In this document: one piece after another, positions 21,339 to 33,373 of the stretch
Layout of the letters: each line of letters starts with the position of its first letter
Position numbering within the stretch: the first letter of the stretch is position 1
Assembly (NCBI GenBank): GCA_030844895.1
Contig: CM061231.1
Span: 89,810,706 to 89,874,705, forward strand
Origin: Ambrosia x helenae
Lineage: Eukaryota > Streptophyta > Magnoliopsida > Asterales > Asteraceae
Direction of reading: 5' to 3'
DNA: 64,000 bases
The notes under the pieces: generated by a model
What the model was told of the DNA's origin: nothing
Databases searched by the model: none
The model's input: only the letters and a program-made list of their open reading frames with translations
Program-made: the position numbers and the translations under genes

Positions 21339-24300
21339 AGGAAGTGGGAGAGTGTGGGGAAGAGTGTAGTGCCAGCTCAGCCGGCAAAGAAGTTTGATAC
21401 ATCTGGGTCTTCTTCTGGGTCGAAGACGGGTGGGTATGTTGGGAAGCATCCCAAGTGCAACAAGTGTGGATTTCATCATTCGGGGAGTTGTGATAGAGCT
21501 CGTTGTCATCGGTGCCATCAGTTGGGGCACCATGCTAAGGACTGCAAGGTGGCGCTCACCCCAACTCAGACTCCTGCTGCTGCTCCTACTCCTGCTGCTC
21601 AGGGGACTCAGGGGAGGCAGGGGTGTTATAACTGTGGTGACACGGGGCATTTCAAGCGTGATTGTCCCAAACTGAAGCAGGGCGATAATGGGAGGGGCGG
21701 GAACGGTAACGGGAACAATGGCGGCGGAGGCAGGACTGCACGTGCTTTCGTCATTGGATCTGCAGAGGCTAGGCAGGATCCAGACACAGTTACCGGTACG
21801 TTCCTTCTTAATGATCGCTATGTTTCTGTCTTGTTTGATTCTGGTGCCGATAAGAGTTTCGTATCTTTGGATATTAGTCGATTGCTAGATATAGTACCCA
21901 CACCTTTAGAGGCTAAGTACTTAATAGAATTGGCTGATGGTAAGAAAATTGAAGCGACACACACCCTTAGGGAATGTCGTTTGGAACTGTCGGGTTTGTC
22001 TTTCCCCATTGACCTTATGCCGGTGCCTCTGGGTAGTTTTGATGTCGTGGTTGGCATGGATTGGTTATCGTTGTATCGCGCGGAGATCGTTTGTTTTGAC
22101 AAGGTTATTCGGATCCCTCTCCCTGATGGAGAGATTCTTTCTGTTCGTGGCGAGAAAAGCGGTGCTCCGCTGAGTATCATTTCTAGCATGAAAGCCCGTA
22201 AGTATCTCCGGAAGGGCTGTTCGGCCATTCTGGCACTTGTTAACGTTTCTTCTAACGATGAGAAGAAGATCGAGGACATCCCGGTGGTTCGTGACTTTCC
22301 TGATGTGTTTCCTGATGATTTACCTGGTCTTCCTCCCCATCGTCAGGTTGAGTTTGGTATTGATCTCACTCCGGGCGCAGCTCCTATTGCCCGAGCTCCG
22401 TATCGTCTTGCACCTCCCGAGATGCAAGAGTTGTCCAGCCAGTTACAGGAACTCTTGGAAAAGGGTTTCATTCGACCGAGTTCTTCCCCGTGGGGAGCCC
22501 CTATTTTGTTTGTGAAGAAGAAGGACGGAAGTCTTCGTATGTGTATTGATTATCGTGAGCTGAACAAAGTGACCATCAAGAATCGTTATCCTCTTCCTCG
22601 CATTGATGATCTCTTTGACCAGCTTCAGGGCTCTAGTTATTATTCGAAGATTGATTTGCGGTCCGGTTATCACCAGTTGCGCGTCAGGGAAGCTGACATT
22701 CAGAAGACTGCCTTTCGCACTCGTTATGGCCATTTTGAGTTCTTAGTCATGCCTTTCGGTCTCACTAACGCACCGGCAGTGTTCATGGACTTGATGAACC
22801 GTGTTTGCAAGCCTTACCTTGATAAGTTCGTCATCGTGTTCATTGACGACATTCTGATTTATTCCAAGAACAAGGCGGATCATGAGGAACATCTGCGGTT
22901 AGTCTTGGAACTTTTGAGACAGGAGCAGTTGTATGCTAAGTTCTCGAAGTGTGATTTTTGGTTGCGTGAAGTTCAATTCCTAGGACATGTGGTGAATGAA
23001 CTGGGAGTTCATGTCGATCCGGCTAAGATCGAAGCTATTAAAGACTGGGAAGCACCAAAAACGCCATCTGAGGTGCGGCAATTCCTGGGTCTTGCGGGTT
23101 ATTATCGTCGTTTCATCGAGGAATTTTCGAAGATCGCTCAACCCCTCACTGCTCTTACCCAGAAGGATCGAAAGTTCGACTGGGACGAACCACAAGAATC
23201 AGCATTTCAAATGCTGAAGCTTAAACTTTGCTCTACACCTATTCTATCCTTGCCGGAAGGCGCTGATGATTTCGTTGTGTACTGTGATGCTTCTATTCGT
23301 GGTCTCGGTTGCGTGTTGATGCAGCGCGGGAAGGTTATTGCTTATGCTTCTCGACAACTCAAAGTTCATGAGAAGAACTACACTACTCATGACTTGGAAC
23401 TGGGAGCAGTGGTCTTTGCGTTGAAAATCTGGAGACATTACTTGTACGGTACCAAGTGTGAAGTATATACCGATCACAAGAGTCTTCAGCATATTTTCGA
23501 CCAGAAGGTGTTGAACATGCGGCAGCGTCGCTGGGTTGAACTCCTGAACGATTATGACTGTGCCATCAAGTATCATCCTGGCAAGGCGAACGTTGTGGCG
23601 GACGCCTTGAGCAGGAAGGAGTCTGTTCACCCTCGCCGTGTTCGAGCCTTACAACTCACCATTCATTCGTCATTGCCTGACCGAATCCATTCTGCACAGT
23701 TGGAAGCTTTGAAGGAGGAAAACCTTAAGGCTGAAACTATGCACAGTGCTGACAAGCATCTTGAGCTCAGGACTGACGGCTTACACTATTTTGCGGGACG
23801 TGTTTGGGTCCCATTGTTCGGGGGATTGCGCGAGCTTGTTCTGGATGAAACTCACAAATCCCGGTATTCTATTCACCCTGGCTCCGATAAGATGTATCAG
23901 GATTTAAAGATACTTTATTGGTGGCCGAACATGAAAGCTGACATAGCTTCTTACGTCAGCAAATGTTTGACTTGTGCTAAAGTCAAGGTGGAGTATCAGA
24001 GGCCGTCTGGTCTCCTGCAACAACCAGAGGTTCCAGAATGGAGGTGGGAACGAATCACGATGGATTTTGTCACCAAGCTGCCAAGGTCACCTAGTGGTTA
24101 CGATATGATTTGGGTGATTGTTGACAGGCTGACAAAATCAGCACGTTTTATACCTATTAAGGAAACCGATGGACTCGAGCGGTTAGCTCGACTTTACCTT
24201 AAGGAGGTGGTTGCTCGGCACGGGGTGCCTGTTTCTATTATCTCTGATCGTGATTCTCGTTTCGCTTCGCGTTTCTGGAAGGCTCTGCACAAGGCTTTGG

Positions 24301-25141
24301 GTACTCAGTTGGATATGAGTACGGCTTATCATCCGCAAACTGATGGACAGAGTGAGCGGACGATTCAAACCTTGGAAGACATGCTTCGGGCGTGTGTTAT
24401 CGATTTTGGCAAAGTTGGGAGATCCACCTGCCGTTAGTGGAGTTCTCCTACAACAACAGCTATCACTCCAGCATCAAGGCAGCTCCGTTCGAGGCTCTTT
24501 ACGGACAGAAATGTCGATCACCACTTTGTTGGGCCGAGGTGGGCGAGAGCCAGCTCACTGGTCCGGAGCTCGTGTACGAAACTTCGGAGAAAATCGTACA
24601 GATCCGTCAACGTTTGGCTGCTGCACGGGATCGTCAGAAGAGCTATGCCGATCGCCGTCGAAAACCTTTAGAGTTCCAGGTTGGGGACAAGGTACTTCTG
24701 AAAGTTTCACCATGGAAGGGCGTCATACGCTTTGGAAAGCGTGGCAAGCTTAACCCTCGTTATGTCGGACCGTTCGCAATCTTGGATCGGATTGGACCGG
24801 TGGCATACAGACTTGACTTACCGGCGGAGCTCGGTAGTGTACACAACGTCTTCCATGTGTCTAACTTGAAGAAGTGTTTGGCTGATGAATCTCTCATTGT
24901 ACCACTGGAAGAGATCAAGGTTGATGATCGTCTTCGCATTATGGAGGAACCAGTCGAGATTCTCGACTACAAGATTCGTAGCCTTCGTCGGAGTAAAATC
25001 CGCATCGTTAAAGTCCGTTGGAACTCGAACCGTGGACCTGAGTTCACAGGGGAACGGGAGGATCAGATGAAATCTAAGTACCCTCATCTCTTTCCGAAGC
25101 GCGCGTTTGAATCGAGGCATGTTACTGCTGAAGCGGAATGA
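21339..25141 (+). pseudogene. pol: Pol polyprotein (zinc knuckles, protease, RT, RNase H, integrase) with one frameshift
   Basis: In order: a Cys/His cluster and a classic knuckle CYNCGDTGHFKRDC (21628-21669), aspartic protease LFDSGADKSFV (about 21830), RT VFIDDILIYS (about 22840), RNase H VVYCDASIRGLG (about 23275), integrase HHCC (KCLTCAKVK, about 23960), catalytic Asp in ITMDFVTKLP and ISDRDSRF and the QTDGQSE region (24056-24355), and a chromodomain-like tail (PVEILD...VKVRWN...REDQMKSKYPHLF, about 24955-25095). The order and tail place it in the Tekay/Del group. A one-base loss in an A run at 24411-24413 shifts the frame after VIDFGK. In the tail the usual Trp of TWERE is Gly. The protein ends at TGA 25139-25141, next to the polypurine region. 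Confidence 0.95.
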
Positions 25142-25142
25142 A

Positions 25143-25277
25143 TCTCGGGTCGAGATTCCTTTCAACGTGGGGATGATGTGACATCCGGTAAGTTTCTTTT
25201 CGTTCGGTTCTTTTCGTTTCTTTCTTTTTGGGCTTTGCGCAATTTTCGGGACGAAAATTCTTTCAACGTGGGGATGA
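25143..25277 (+). promoter_or_regulatory. Duplicated polypurine tract
   Basis: Two blocks of TTTCAACGTGGGGATGATG followed by TGTGACA lie 101 bp apart. The second directly primes the 3' LTR. The first is followed by GACATCCGG instead of the LTR. This is the same arrangement and the same sequence difference as in the element at 3493-3625. Confidence 0.8.
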
Positions 25278-27854
25278 TGTGACACCCGGCATGTTCGGCT
25301 TAAACATATTAGTAACATCTAAGTCTACCTAAGCGAGAAACGTTTATAAACAAACTTAACTGGGTTAGTTGAGTCGGGTCAAGTTAGGATTGTCCAGGGT
25401 ACAATGATCTGGAGGATCATTGGGAGTCGTTTTGGTAATACACTAGTACCGGGTTCCGTTGTTGGTGACATTACATGAACTAATTGAGTATATATGTAGA
25501 TTATGGGTCGTGTGGTAGATTATATACATAGATGTGTTTAAACGATGTGTAAATGATTATCTGTGCTTTAATGTGTTAAATATGGACTAAGGATGCATGC
25601 TTATGTGTTGAGATGTGTTAGAATGCGTTAAACACGACAAACTGGAAAACTAGTTAAAAAGGGGTTCTGGTTCGACCACTTCGAGTGGTCGAAGGAGAAG
25701 GAAAGGGTCTGGTTCGACCCATGCAAGTGGGCGAACCAGGGAAGTGAAAATTGAGAAATTTCCTTCGACCAAACAGGGCTCATTCGACCCTGTGAAAGGG
25801 GCGAAGGAGCCTACATTCGACCAATAAGTTGGTGCGAAGGAAGACTAGTATAAATACCAACCTTTGTCATTTTTCATCATTTCACAAACCCTAACCGTCC
25901 CAAAACGCTCTCAAACGATCTTAAACACTAAGGAAGGAGTTTTTGCTCTTCTTTTTCATAATCTAACCTATCTACAACATCTAAACAAGAATCCAAGGTG
26001 TGTTCATAATCCTAAATCTTTTAAAAGCATTTTAATTTGTTTTCATCTAACCCTAATTGTCCAGATCTGTTCTAAGGGTGTTTTTATGATTAAAAACCTT
26101 TTAAACATCTTTCTAAATCAAAACATGATCATTTAACATAGGTTTTCATAATGAATAACATGTGTTAGTTGTGTGTTATGTAGTGTTATGTGTTGTTCAC
26201 TGATTTGCTGCTATATCTATGATAGAAACATGATATAGGATTGTTGATAATGAGGGAATATTGTTGTCTAGGGTTAGGATTGGATATATTGATATTTGGG
26301 GGTTTTATTGGATTAATACTTGATGTATGAACATTTATGTTCAATAGAATGAATAAGAAAGATCGGATGATCGACAAACTAAGTATTTTAAGCTAAACAT
26401 GAATCGATTTCAAAAGTTTCCAAATTGGGTAAATAATTCATGCATGAAAGTGATGTTTCCATAATCTTTGCCATTTTGGGAAAGGGCTGAAACGGATGTA
26501 TTATCGGGGGAAATCGATGGGGTTTTGTAGGGATAAGTTATCCATGCTTGACTGCTGTGTTTGATGATGTTTCGGGTCGTTTTGAATGTGTTTGAAGCGT
26601 TTTTAGGAAAAATATTACAATAGGGGCGAACCTGGCCTCCTTCGACCAGTCGATGGTGCGAAGGAGGGATCCAGGGTCGAACCTGGGTTTTTATTGGGAC
26701 GAATGTGATAAAACGGGCGAAGGAAGCATCAAACGGTCGAACGAGATGTAAAAGGGTGCGAAGGAGACAAAAAGGTGCGAAGGAGACTCAAAACTGACTG
26801 GTTCGACCGTTCTGATGCAGAAGTGAGATTTTTGATACAAACTAAGTGTTTTATGCTTGAACCTTGTGTGTAATCTATATGTACTTGATTAGTTAGGGTA
26901 ATGGGTCACCAACGGGATGTCGGGTCGGTCTAGTGTGTCGGTTAAACATTTAAACACGTTTTAAAAACATACTTGGTTACGATCTGGACAATCGGGGACT
27001 AGATAACCTTATGGTTATTAGTCGGAACACTTATGTGAACATTTTGATAGATCTCCGGTAGAGGGATTATCAAGGGCTAAGCATCTTTACTTATATTTGA
27101 AGAACGCAACTTAAGGTGAGTTCACGGCCCCACTTTTACAGCTTTAACTTTTGGGGGAGAAAACATGCGCTAAACGGTTTTGGTAACATATGTCATACTA
27201 TGGTTTTAACTTTATATTGCTATACGATCTTTTGGAAAGTCCCGGGGGAAACCATGAATGTGCGGGTTTGCACAACGGGGGAAATGTGGATAGATCTATT
27301 GGGCGTGACCTTCCCCACTCGTCGGCTTGGAGGGCCGAGCGGGTGCATATTGTCTCGAACAGGTACATTGGTATCATGCTGAACATACGGGCTGCTTAAA
27401 CATGCTGAACATTGCTAAACGTGTCTAGTAATGGTTTCCAATCGTAGTAGTAATAAAACTTACGCCTAGCTAGCGTACTTGGTAACATTGATATAGTATG
27501 GACATGGTAACGTTATAGTAACATTTTGAACAAACCTGTGAACTCACCAGCATTATATGTTGACATCTTTTTGGCATGTTTTTCTCATGTCGCTAAGGTA
27601 GCAATGAACGGAACTAGGCGCACGGGTCTGCATTGGCGTCTAGATTTTAGTGCACGTTTTGTAATAAGTGTCTTGGATACTTGGGAACACTGTTTTGTAG
27701 AGATTAAATTCTTTAAATGCTTCCGCTTATGAAATTTATGTTTTTGGGTTTACATACTTCATATAGTGTCGTTTATTGTGATCGTTGACTTGGATCCTGG
27801 TTTGTCATGCGCCTCGCGGTAAAACCCCGCAAGTGGTAATTTGAGGGTGTGACA
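25278..27854 (+). repeat. 3' LTR of the P450-disrupting gypsy element
   Basis: It is 2577 bp, TGTGACACCC to GGGTGTGACA, almost identical to the 5' LTR, and is followed by the target duplication TCATT. Confidence 0.96.
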
Positions 27855-28221
27855 TCATTTTTAAGAATCTTTCAGGCATAAACCTTAATGGATTCTCCCA
27901 ATACCTTTCGTCCCGTGCCATGGCCCATACATTCACAAGAATTTGTATGTTTTTGGGCACAATATAGTCACTGAGTTTAACTTCTTTCTCAGTTTAACGC
28001 GCTAATAAAGGCACAGACAGATGAAGACGCATTGTTTCTTTAACGACGGCATGCAAATATGGCAATTCAAGTATTTTGTCTTCTTTGATTTTTTTGTCTT
28101 CTCCTATAATGCTAGAAACTTCATTTCGAACTATTGCAAACATATCAGGGTTAAGAAACAGTTCAGTAATTGCCCATTCTGTTGTGTTTGAGCTTGTTTC
28201 GGTACCCGCTATGAACAAATC
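27855..28221 (-). pseudogene. P450 exon 2, 5' part, with nonsense codon
   Basis: It starts after the TTTACAG acceptor with DLFIAGTETSS and carries the K-helix KETMRL. An in-frame TAA is at 27994-27996, between LLAR and TEKEVKLSDYIV. It ends at the target duplication TCATT (27855-27859). The run of five A's (minus strand) at the junction is one short of what would join in frame to the haem-loop segment. Confidence 0.9.
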
Positions 28222-30031
28222 CTGTAAACATTTAAAGTTAGTATTACTCAAAAAATGTCTTGTCGTGATAGAGTTTATCAAAGTACCGATATCTAATACC
28301 TGATGCTTTAGTTTTTTTGTAACAAATGAAATATTGTTTACATCATAAGATAAAGTTTCTAGTTGATAAATATTTTCTATCGCATTCACGAAAAAATAGT
28401 TACACAAAATCTAGTGTCTCTTTCAAAGTATATCTTCCAAATTGATTTCTTCTGTCACATACTTACATTCCTTTTCACTTTACTACGTGTAATTCATGAC
28501 TACATAGATTATATTATTTCTTATAAAGTGAGGTTTTTCTATAATATATAATATTAAAGGAGAGACATCGTTATACTTGGCTACTATGCATCGTCTATAT
28601 TTTATTAACATGCACTAATGTTTTTATTTTTATTTATTTTTCTTGAAAACCTTATTTTATATTGGGTACTGAATTTATTTTTATTTTTAGATTAAAGTTT
28701 GGCAGGTACTCGTGCTGAGCCGATACTTTCGGTACCGACAATGTACCTGTATATACAGTAATATTCTTCTATATGCAGTGGCAGATCTATAAATTCATTT
28801 CATTACAGTCACTATTTTTAGTGCCTCCAATCCATAGAATCGGACATAAAAAATTCCGGGTTATAAGTTTGACAGTTCGGATGAAGTGACGTCACATAAT
28901 AAAAAATAATACAATAATAAAAAGCGCACAACCGCAACAACTTAGACATAATAATATATAGGTACATTAAATGGGCATTACTTCCTACATATATTTTTAA
29001 GACATAAATAATACTCTAACTAATATCAAAAAATTATTAAAAGCCTTCTTAAATAATCAGATTAAAAGTAAAACAAATAGTTATATACCTTTTAAAATGA
29101 AGCTTCCAAAAGAAAATAAAGAAAACCCAAAATTATATGGGGAGATATACATAAAACTTGGATATATTAGAAGCCTTTTTTTTAGTAGAACATAACGAAA
29201 ATATATATCAAAACAAGATATGACGTATTTTATAATTAACATTTTCATCAAAATACAACAAGAAATAATTTTTTATAAATTATAGTAAAAGGACAAAAGA
29301 TACATCTGACATCTATTATTGATGATTATTCACATTATTAACTTGCTTTTCTTCTTCAATGGTCATCTTCTCCATCTTCTGTAACTATAAGTTTTCCCAC
29401 CCTAAACAAAACAAACTACAATTCGTTTTCTCTCTCTTTGTTTTTTTTTCCACTTTTTTTCTCCACTCTAAACAAAAAATATTGTTGTCACTCGAAAAAC
29501 CGGTACATACATCTCTATATATGCGCGAATAATCAACGCAGTCCGGTGACCATGGTGAGACCTACATAGGTCCGCCCCTGTCTATATTTGGATATATTTT
29601 TTGTTTTTTTTATGGATGAGTGCTTGGTACCGAGTACTTGTACCGAACTGATACTTTCGATACATGTATAATGATTTTACCTTATTGTGGAGAATTGAAC
29701 CAATATTGTCTTAATATCAATACCGGTATTGTACTCGTTTTTATAGTTTTCTCAACGTGACAACATAAAATCCATTGAAAACGAAGTTATATTAGCAATA
29801 AAGTACTTATTTAATAACGTTAGCCTTTCTATTTCGGTATGTATGGAGTTCAATCTGTGTCTGGTGCTCACGCAACAACGCGCTAGTAACTAAGGCTAGC
29901 TCTAGTTGTTTTCTTGTTTTGCTCTTTTTATCGTTTATATTATGGGTTTTACACCCTTTCTGGCTCGTTACTATAATTCATAGAATTTCAGGCGTTAAAA
30001 AAAGTTATAATAATATAAGGGGAGTATTTAC
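28222..30031 (-). other. P450 intron containing a hAT-like element
   Basis: The 1810-bp intron is bounded by GTAAAT (30031) and TTTACAG (28222). The AT-rich body carries a non-autonomous hAT insertion. Two similar 30-bp blocks around GATACTTTCGgTAC (about 28702 and 29630) flank that insertion and may belong to an older element it split. Confidence 0.75.
28776..29580 (+). mobile_element. Non-autonomous hAT-like element in the P450 intron
   Basis: The ends are CAGTGGCAGATCTATA (28776) and, read inverted, CAGGGGCGGACCTATG (29580), matching at about 12 of 16 positions. The flanking 8-bp duplications TCTATATG (28768-28775) and TCTATATT (29581-29588) agree at 7 of 8. An 8-bp TSD and a CAGnGGCGGA terminus are typical of plant hAT elements. 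The 805-bp body encodes no transposase. Confidence 0.78.
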
Positions 30032-30907
30032 CACTAGTAATGTCTTGACATGTATAAGGTTGAAGTCCGCCACATTAGATTCACTATAATCCAACAGCGA
30101 ATCCAACATGTCACCAAACCTCGGCAGCTTCGACTCGCGATGCTTTATCCTCTCATTTATGAAACCTAGTATCACTTTGTCAAACCATCCATAAGCAGCC
30201 TTTGCTTGCCGTCGTCTGTTCTGTGGGTCCAAAGGTTTCAACACCGGAAATATGTCCGCTATGTTAAACTTCCCATCAACCTCCATTAATGTTTTAACCG
30301 CGTGGTTAAACCCTCCAATATCCTCAGACTCATAATTGGTCACATTTTGTGAAAAGCATGTGTTGGATATTTGGTTTAGGGCAACCGCGAATGCCAGCTT
30401 TCCTATATTCACAGGCGTGTTTTTGTGTGCGGACGCCTTAAGGAAATCTAGCATCCCTTCGACCACATTCTGGCGAAGGTCACGAAGGGTGTCAAGTTTG
30501 TGTTGGTGGGTGAGGTATGTGTTGAGGGCTCTACGGATGGTCCGCCAATTTTCATTGGTTGAGATTCCTAGAACCGCCATGTTATGGTCCTCCAACGCTG
30601 TGACAACGTCAGGGACCATCCGACCAGAGCAGACGTCATCATGACGTTGCAGGATTTCTCTGGCCGCATCGGGTGTGGAAGCTACCACACTCGTGACGTT
30701 GCCCAAACGGATGGTCATAAGTGAACCGTGTTTTTTGGATAGCTTGGCTAGTGACTCGTGGGGTTTTGGTCCAATGTCGAGAAGGTTTCCAATGATTGGG
30801 AGGCCGGCTGGGCCGGGTGGCATTCGCCTTTTATGGTATAGGTCGAGGACATGGAGGAGGAAGAGGAAGAACACAATGGTGGAGAGAATTAGGGGTAGAA
30901 ACTCCAT
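30032..30907 (-). pseudogene. P450 exon 1
   Basis: It is 292 codons, intact, from MEFLPLILST to HVKTLLV, and ends at a GTAAAT splice donor. It encodes the ER anchor, the proline hinge, the B-C region and the helices before helix I. The start is supported by the anchor immediately after Met and by a TATA-like TTAATAAATAG about 55-65 bp upstream (30961-30971). An in-frame stop follows soon after the donor, so splicing is needed. Confidence 0.9.
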
Positions 30908-31985
30908 TGTTTCCTCGTCCTTGTCTGTTATGTCATATGTGTAATAGACACTATGAGTGTCTATTTATTAAGTGCAAATATTATAATATTTTTCTTTGGA
31001 AACGTTTTTCTATTGCATGAACAAAACTTATATTAAGATTTTGTTTGTCAAATTGATATTGTGTGCCATTTTATTGCAAGTTATTATTTTTTGTTTTTGT
31101 GTGCAGGTATAACGGGCTTTGGATGTATAAATGTTTAAGGAGGGAGGGGGCGCTTTACTAGTATTCACTAAACTATTATGTTTTTCTACCAATCCTACAC
31201 TGTCGTCGCACTTCACTAGTTCATTTAATTATTTTTAATAAATAATACATTTAGAATAACTTATTTTTCATTTAAAAATGTAACTTACAAAATAAAACAT
31301 TTAACTAAACTTCATTAAATAAATTAAAAGTTAAATAAATCAGAAAATAATATTAATATAAATATAAATAAAATGGTAACAATAATTTAATGACCTAATT
31401 GCAAAAAGAAAAAGAAAATTATATTTTAATAAATAGTTCAAGGACCTAATTACAAAAAAAAAAAAATTGAAGTCATGTGCTTTTGCTCTAATCGTCTTCT
31501 TTCTGCAAAGGAAAAACACTAAATCAATATTTGATGTTAATAAAAAGAAGCAAACAAAACATTTAACTGACCGTGAACTTATTCACGTAAACCTCCACGG
31601 GCCCACTCCTTGCAACCGACGGCCATGTTCTCCTAATGGTAGTAAGGTACCCGTGAGGTTCTTGTCCTCCCTTAAATAATTGTAGATGTTCTCTCAAGTA
31701 CAGACATAACATGTGAGTAATTATAAGTTTTGTCATTTTATGTTATCCGATACAATAATAAAAATGGTATGGTGCCAGCATATACATCACACATTTCTTG
31801 GAAATTATAATTAATTATTTCCTTTAATAGAACATAACTTTCGAATTTTATTCAGAAATGAACAACATTTTGATGATCTTGGTAGTTGGTTTTGTGATCA
31901 ATGGTGCATGCTTCGTGTGTTCTTTATTGATAACTCATGTCTTGTTGTCTTTATGGGTTTGAGCCACTTTTCTTATGATCTGTTT
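30908..31985. other. P450 upstream region, AT-rich intergenic
   Basis: It contains the likely minus-strand P450 promoter (TATA-like at 30961-30971) and then AT-rich sequence with A runs (31450-31465). No other gene is supported. Confidence 0.5.
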
Positions 31986-33373
31986 TGTAACATCGCGAAT
32001 TTCCCCTAATTTTTTTTTTTGATAAAAAGAATGTATTGTTTTAAACAATATATGTTTTAAATACCTTAAACTAATAATTATTTGTATCTCGACACTTTTG
32101 TACGTTTTAAAAATATTTCGAGTCACTTTCGGGCTTATTTAATCATATTATGAATTTAGAATAATATAGTTTTAGGGAAATAATTGCCAAAAAAAGATTT
32201 GTGTGGACCAGGACTCGAACCCGCGTCCACAGCCAACCAACACACAGTGACAACCAACCGAGCCAACTATCATCGTGTGTAGTATTTCAGAAGAAAATAA
32301 ACATAACACATTCCTTAAATTGATTAGTCAAAGTCTTAGTCGAATAGTCAATTCATCATAAAACCTTACTTTATGGTGTTGACCAATTTTAATGGCTAAT
32401 TGACTCCAAAACTAGTATAAAAACCCACCTATGACCCATTATACTTTGCACCTCTAAATCGATTGTTTCAGTCCGATTAAACTTTCCCTCATACCTTTCT
32501 TCTATAGTCTATTACTTCTACAATTGAAGCTTTGATTATAAGCTCTTGTAATTGGCGAATTGGAAGCTTGATATTCTTTCTTTTTCGTTTTCTTCAATTT
32601 GGACTAGCTACGTTGTTGAGTCTTTGGGATTCGCCTCGCATACATTCACAACACATTATTCTATTTTTTTCACGAGACATAACATTTTCCTAAGGTGAGT
32701 TCTACATAGCCCCTTTTCTATTATTCACTATTTTTGGGGTGAAACATGTTACAACATTCTATATGCAATTCAATCATAAAGTGTCTATGTGTTTATCTAT
32801 GTTGCATTATGTCTTAAACATGACTAGGGTAAGCACAATATTCTAGCATAATCATTAACATTGATCAGCCGACGGTATACAATGATAGATATATTGGACT
32901 GACAATCCCACCCGGATACGTGCCTCCTACAAAGGTAGCGTGGGTGATTGTTATCGCATAACATAATCGAGTGAACCATGAGCGTATGGGATGGACCACA
33001 ATATATCAGTCACAAGGGTTGATTATGCACTCGATTTACTTCTAGTATGTTTTCACATATGGACTAGACTTGCCATGACACTCGAATTGTACAAATTTTA
33101 TTCAACATTCAAACCTATGTAATTCTCACCAACTTTTGTTGACCCAAAATATTTTCAAACTTAACATGTTTCAGGTTATAGCTTGCTTGAAGATTAGAGT
33201 TATTGCTTGAAGATGCGTAGCTAGTATTTTTCATTTTGATGTACAAAATTGTTAGAACAATTGTATGTAATTTATTTAAATCATTTTTTTGAAATTTATT
33301 ATTTACCATGAGCTACTGAACAATCATCAATACGTGACATCCCGATGTTTCCGCCATCGGTTGGGGTGTTACA
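31986..33373 (+). repeat. Solo LTR (same family as the gag-only element)
   Basis: It starts TGTAACATCG and ends GGGGTGTTACA, with a perfect TSD TGTTT (31981-31985 and 33374-33378) and no internal region. Its last 70 bp match the ends of the LTRs at 54591 and 59347, read inverted. The block CTAAG|GTGAGTTCTACATAG (about 32691) matches those LTRs too. A TATA-like GTATAAAAA lies near 32415. A tRNA-like unit is present on the minus strand at 32190-32276. It is diverged, hence older than the gag-only copy. Confidence 0.87.
32190..32276 (-). other. tRNA-like Pol III unit antisense inside the solo LTR
   Basis: The minus strand reads box-A-like TTGGCTCGGTTGGTTG, then box B GGGTTCGAGTCC, then a T7 run (32190-32196) as a potential terminator. 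It is too incomplete to be a functional tRNA gene. Confidence 0.5.

Larger units (their letters stand above)
17438..27854 (+). mobile_element. Complete Tekay-like Ty3/gypsy retrotransposon, young
   Basis: It has two LTRs of 2575 and 2577 bp, a TSD TCATT (17433-17437 and 27855-27859), an iMet PBS at 20016-20028, gag, pol and a polypurine tract. LTR divergence counted by eye is about 19 substitutions plus two 1-bp indels, roughly 0.7 %. The integrase ends in a chromodomain-like module of the Tekay/Del chromovirus type. Coding lesions (a TAG between gag and pol, and a frameshift in integrase) make this copy non-autonomous unless both are bypassed. It lies in P450 exon 2 in the opposite orientation. 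Confidence 0.96.
17219..30907 (-). pseudogene. CYP76-like cytochrome P450, disrupted by a 10.4-kb retrotransposon
   Basis: Two exons are on the minus strand. Exon 1 is 30907-30032 and the intron is 30031-28222 (GTAAAT...TTTACAG). Exon 2 is 28221-27855 and continues at 17437-17219 beyond an inserted Ty3/gypsy element. Features in order are a hydrophobic N-terminal anchor (residues 3-22), a proline hinge (PPGPAGLPIIGN), the I-helix AGTETSS, the K-helix ETMR, PERF and the haem loop FGSGRRMCPG. Together they make about 487 codons, close to a normal microsomal P450. The wording resembles the CYP76 family (terpenoid, alkaloid or coumarin hydroxylases); the substrate cannot be read from sequence. 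Further lesions are TAA at 27994-27996 and a one-base frameshift at the insertion junction. Confidence 0.92.

Noticed and set aside
24818..25318. Long minus-strand ORF opposite the integrase tail
   Set aside because: It is the antisense shadow of pol, with no recognisable protein and no independent promoter.
17219..28407. P450 pieces as separate small genes
   Set aside because: Exon phase, splice sites, TSD and haem-loop continuity show one gene split by an insertion.
30336..30944. Plus-strand ORFs over P450 exon 1
   Set aside because: Antisense shadows of a clear P450 coding exon.
31450..31680. Gene on the plus strand upstream of the P450
   Set aside because: Short ORF with no recognised domain in AT-rich sequence; insufficient support.
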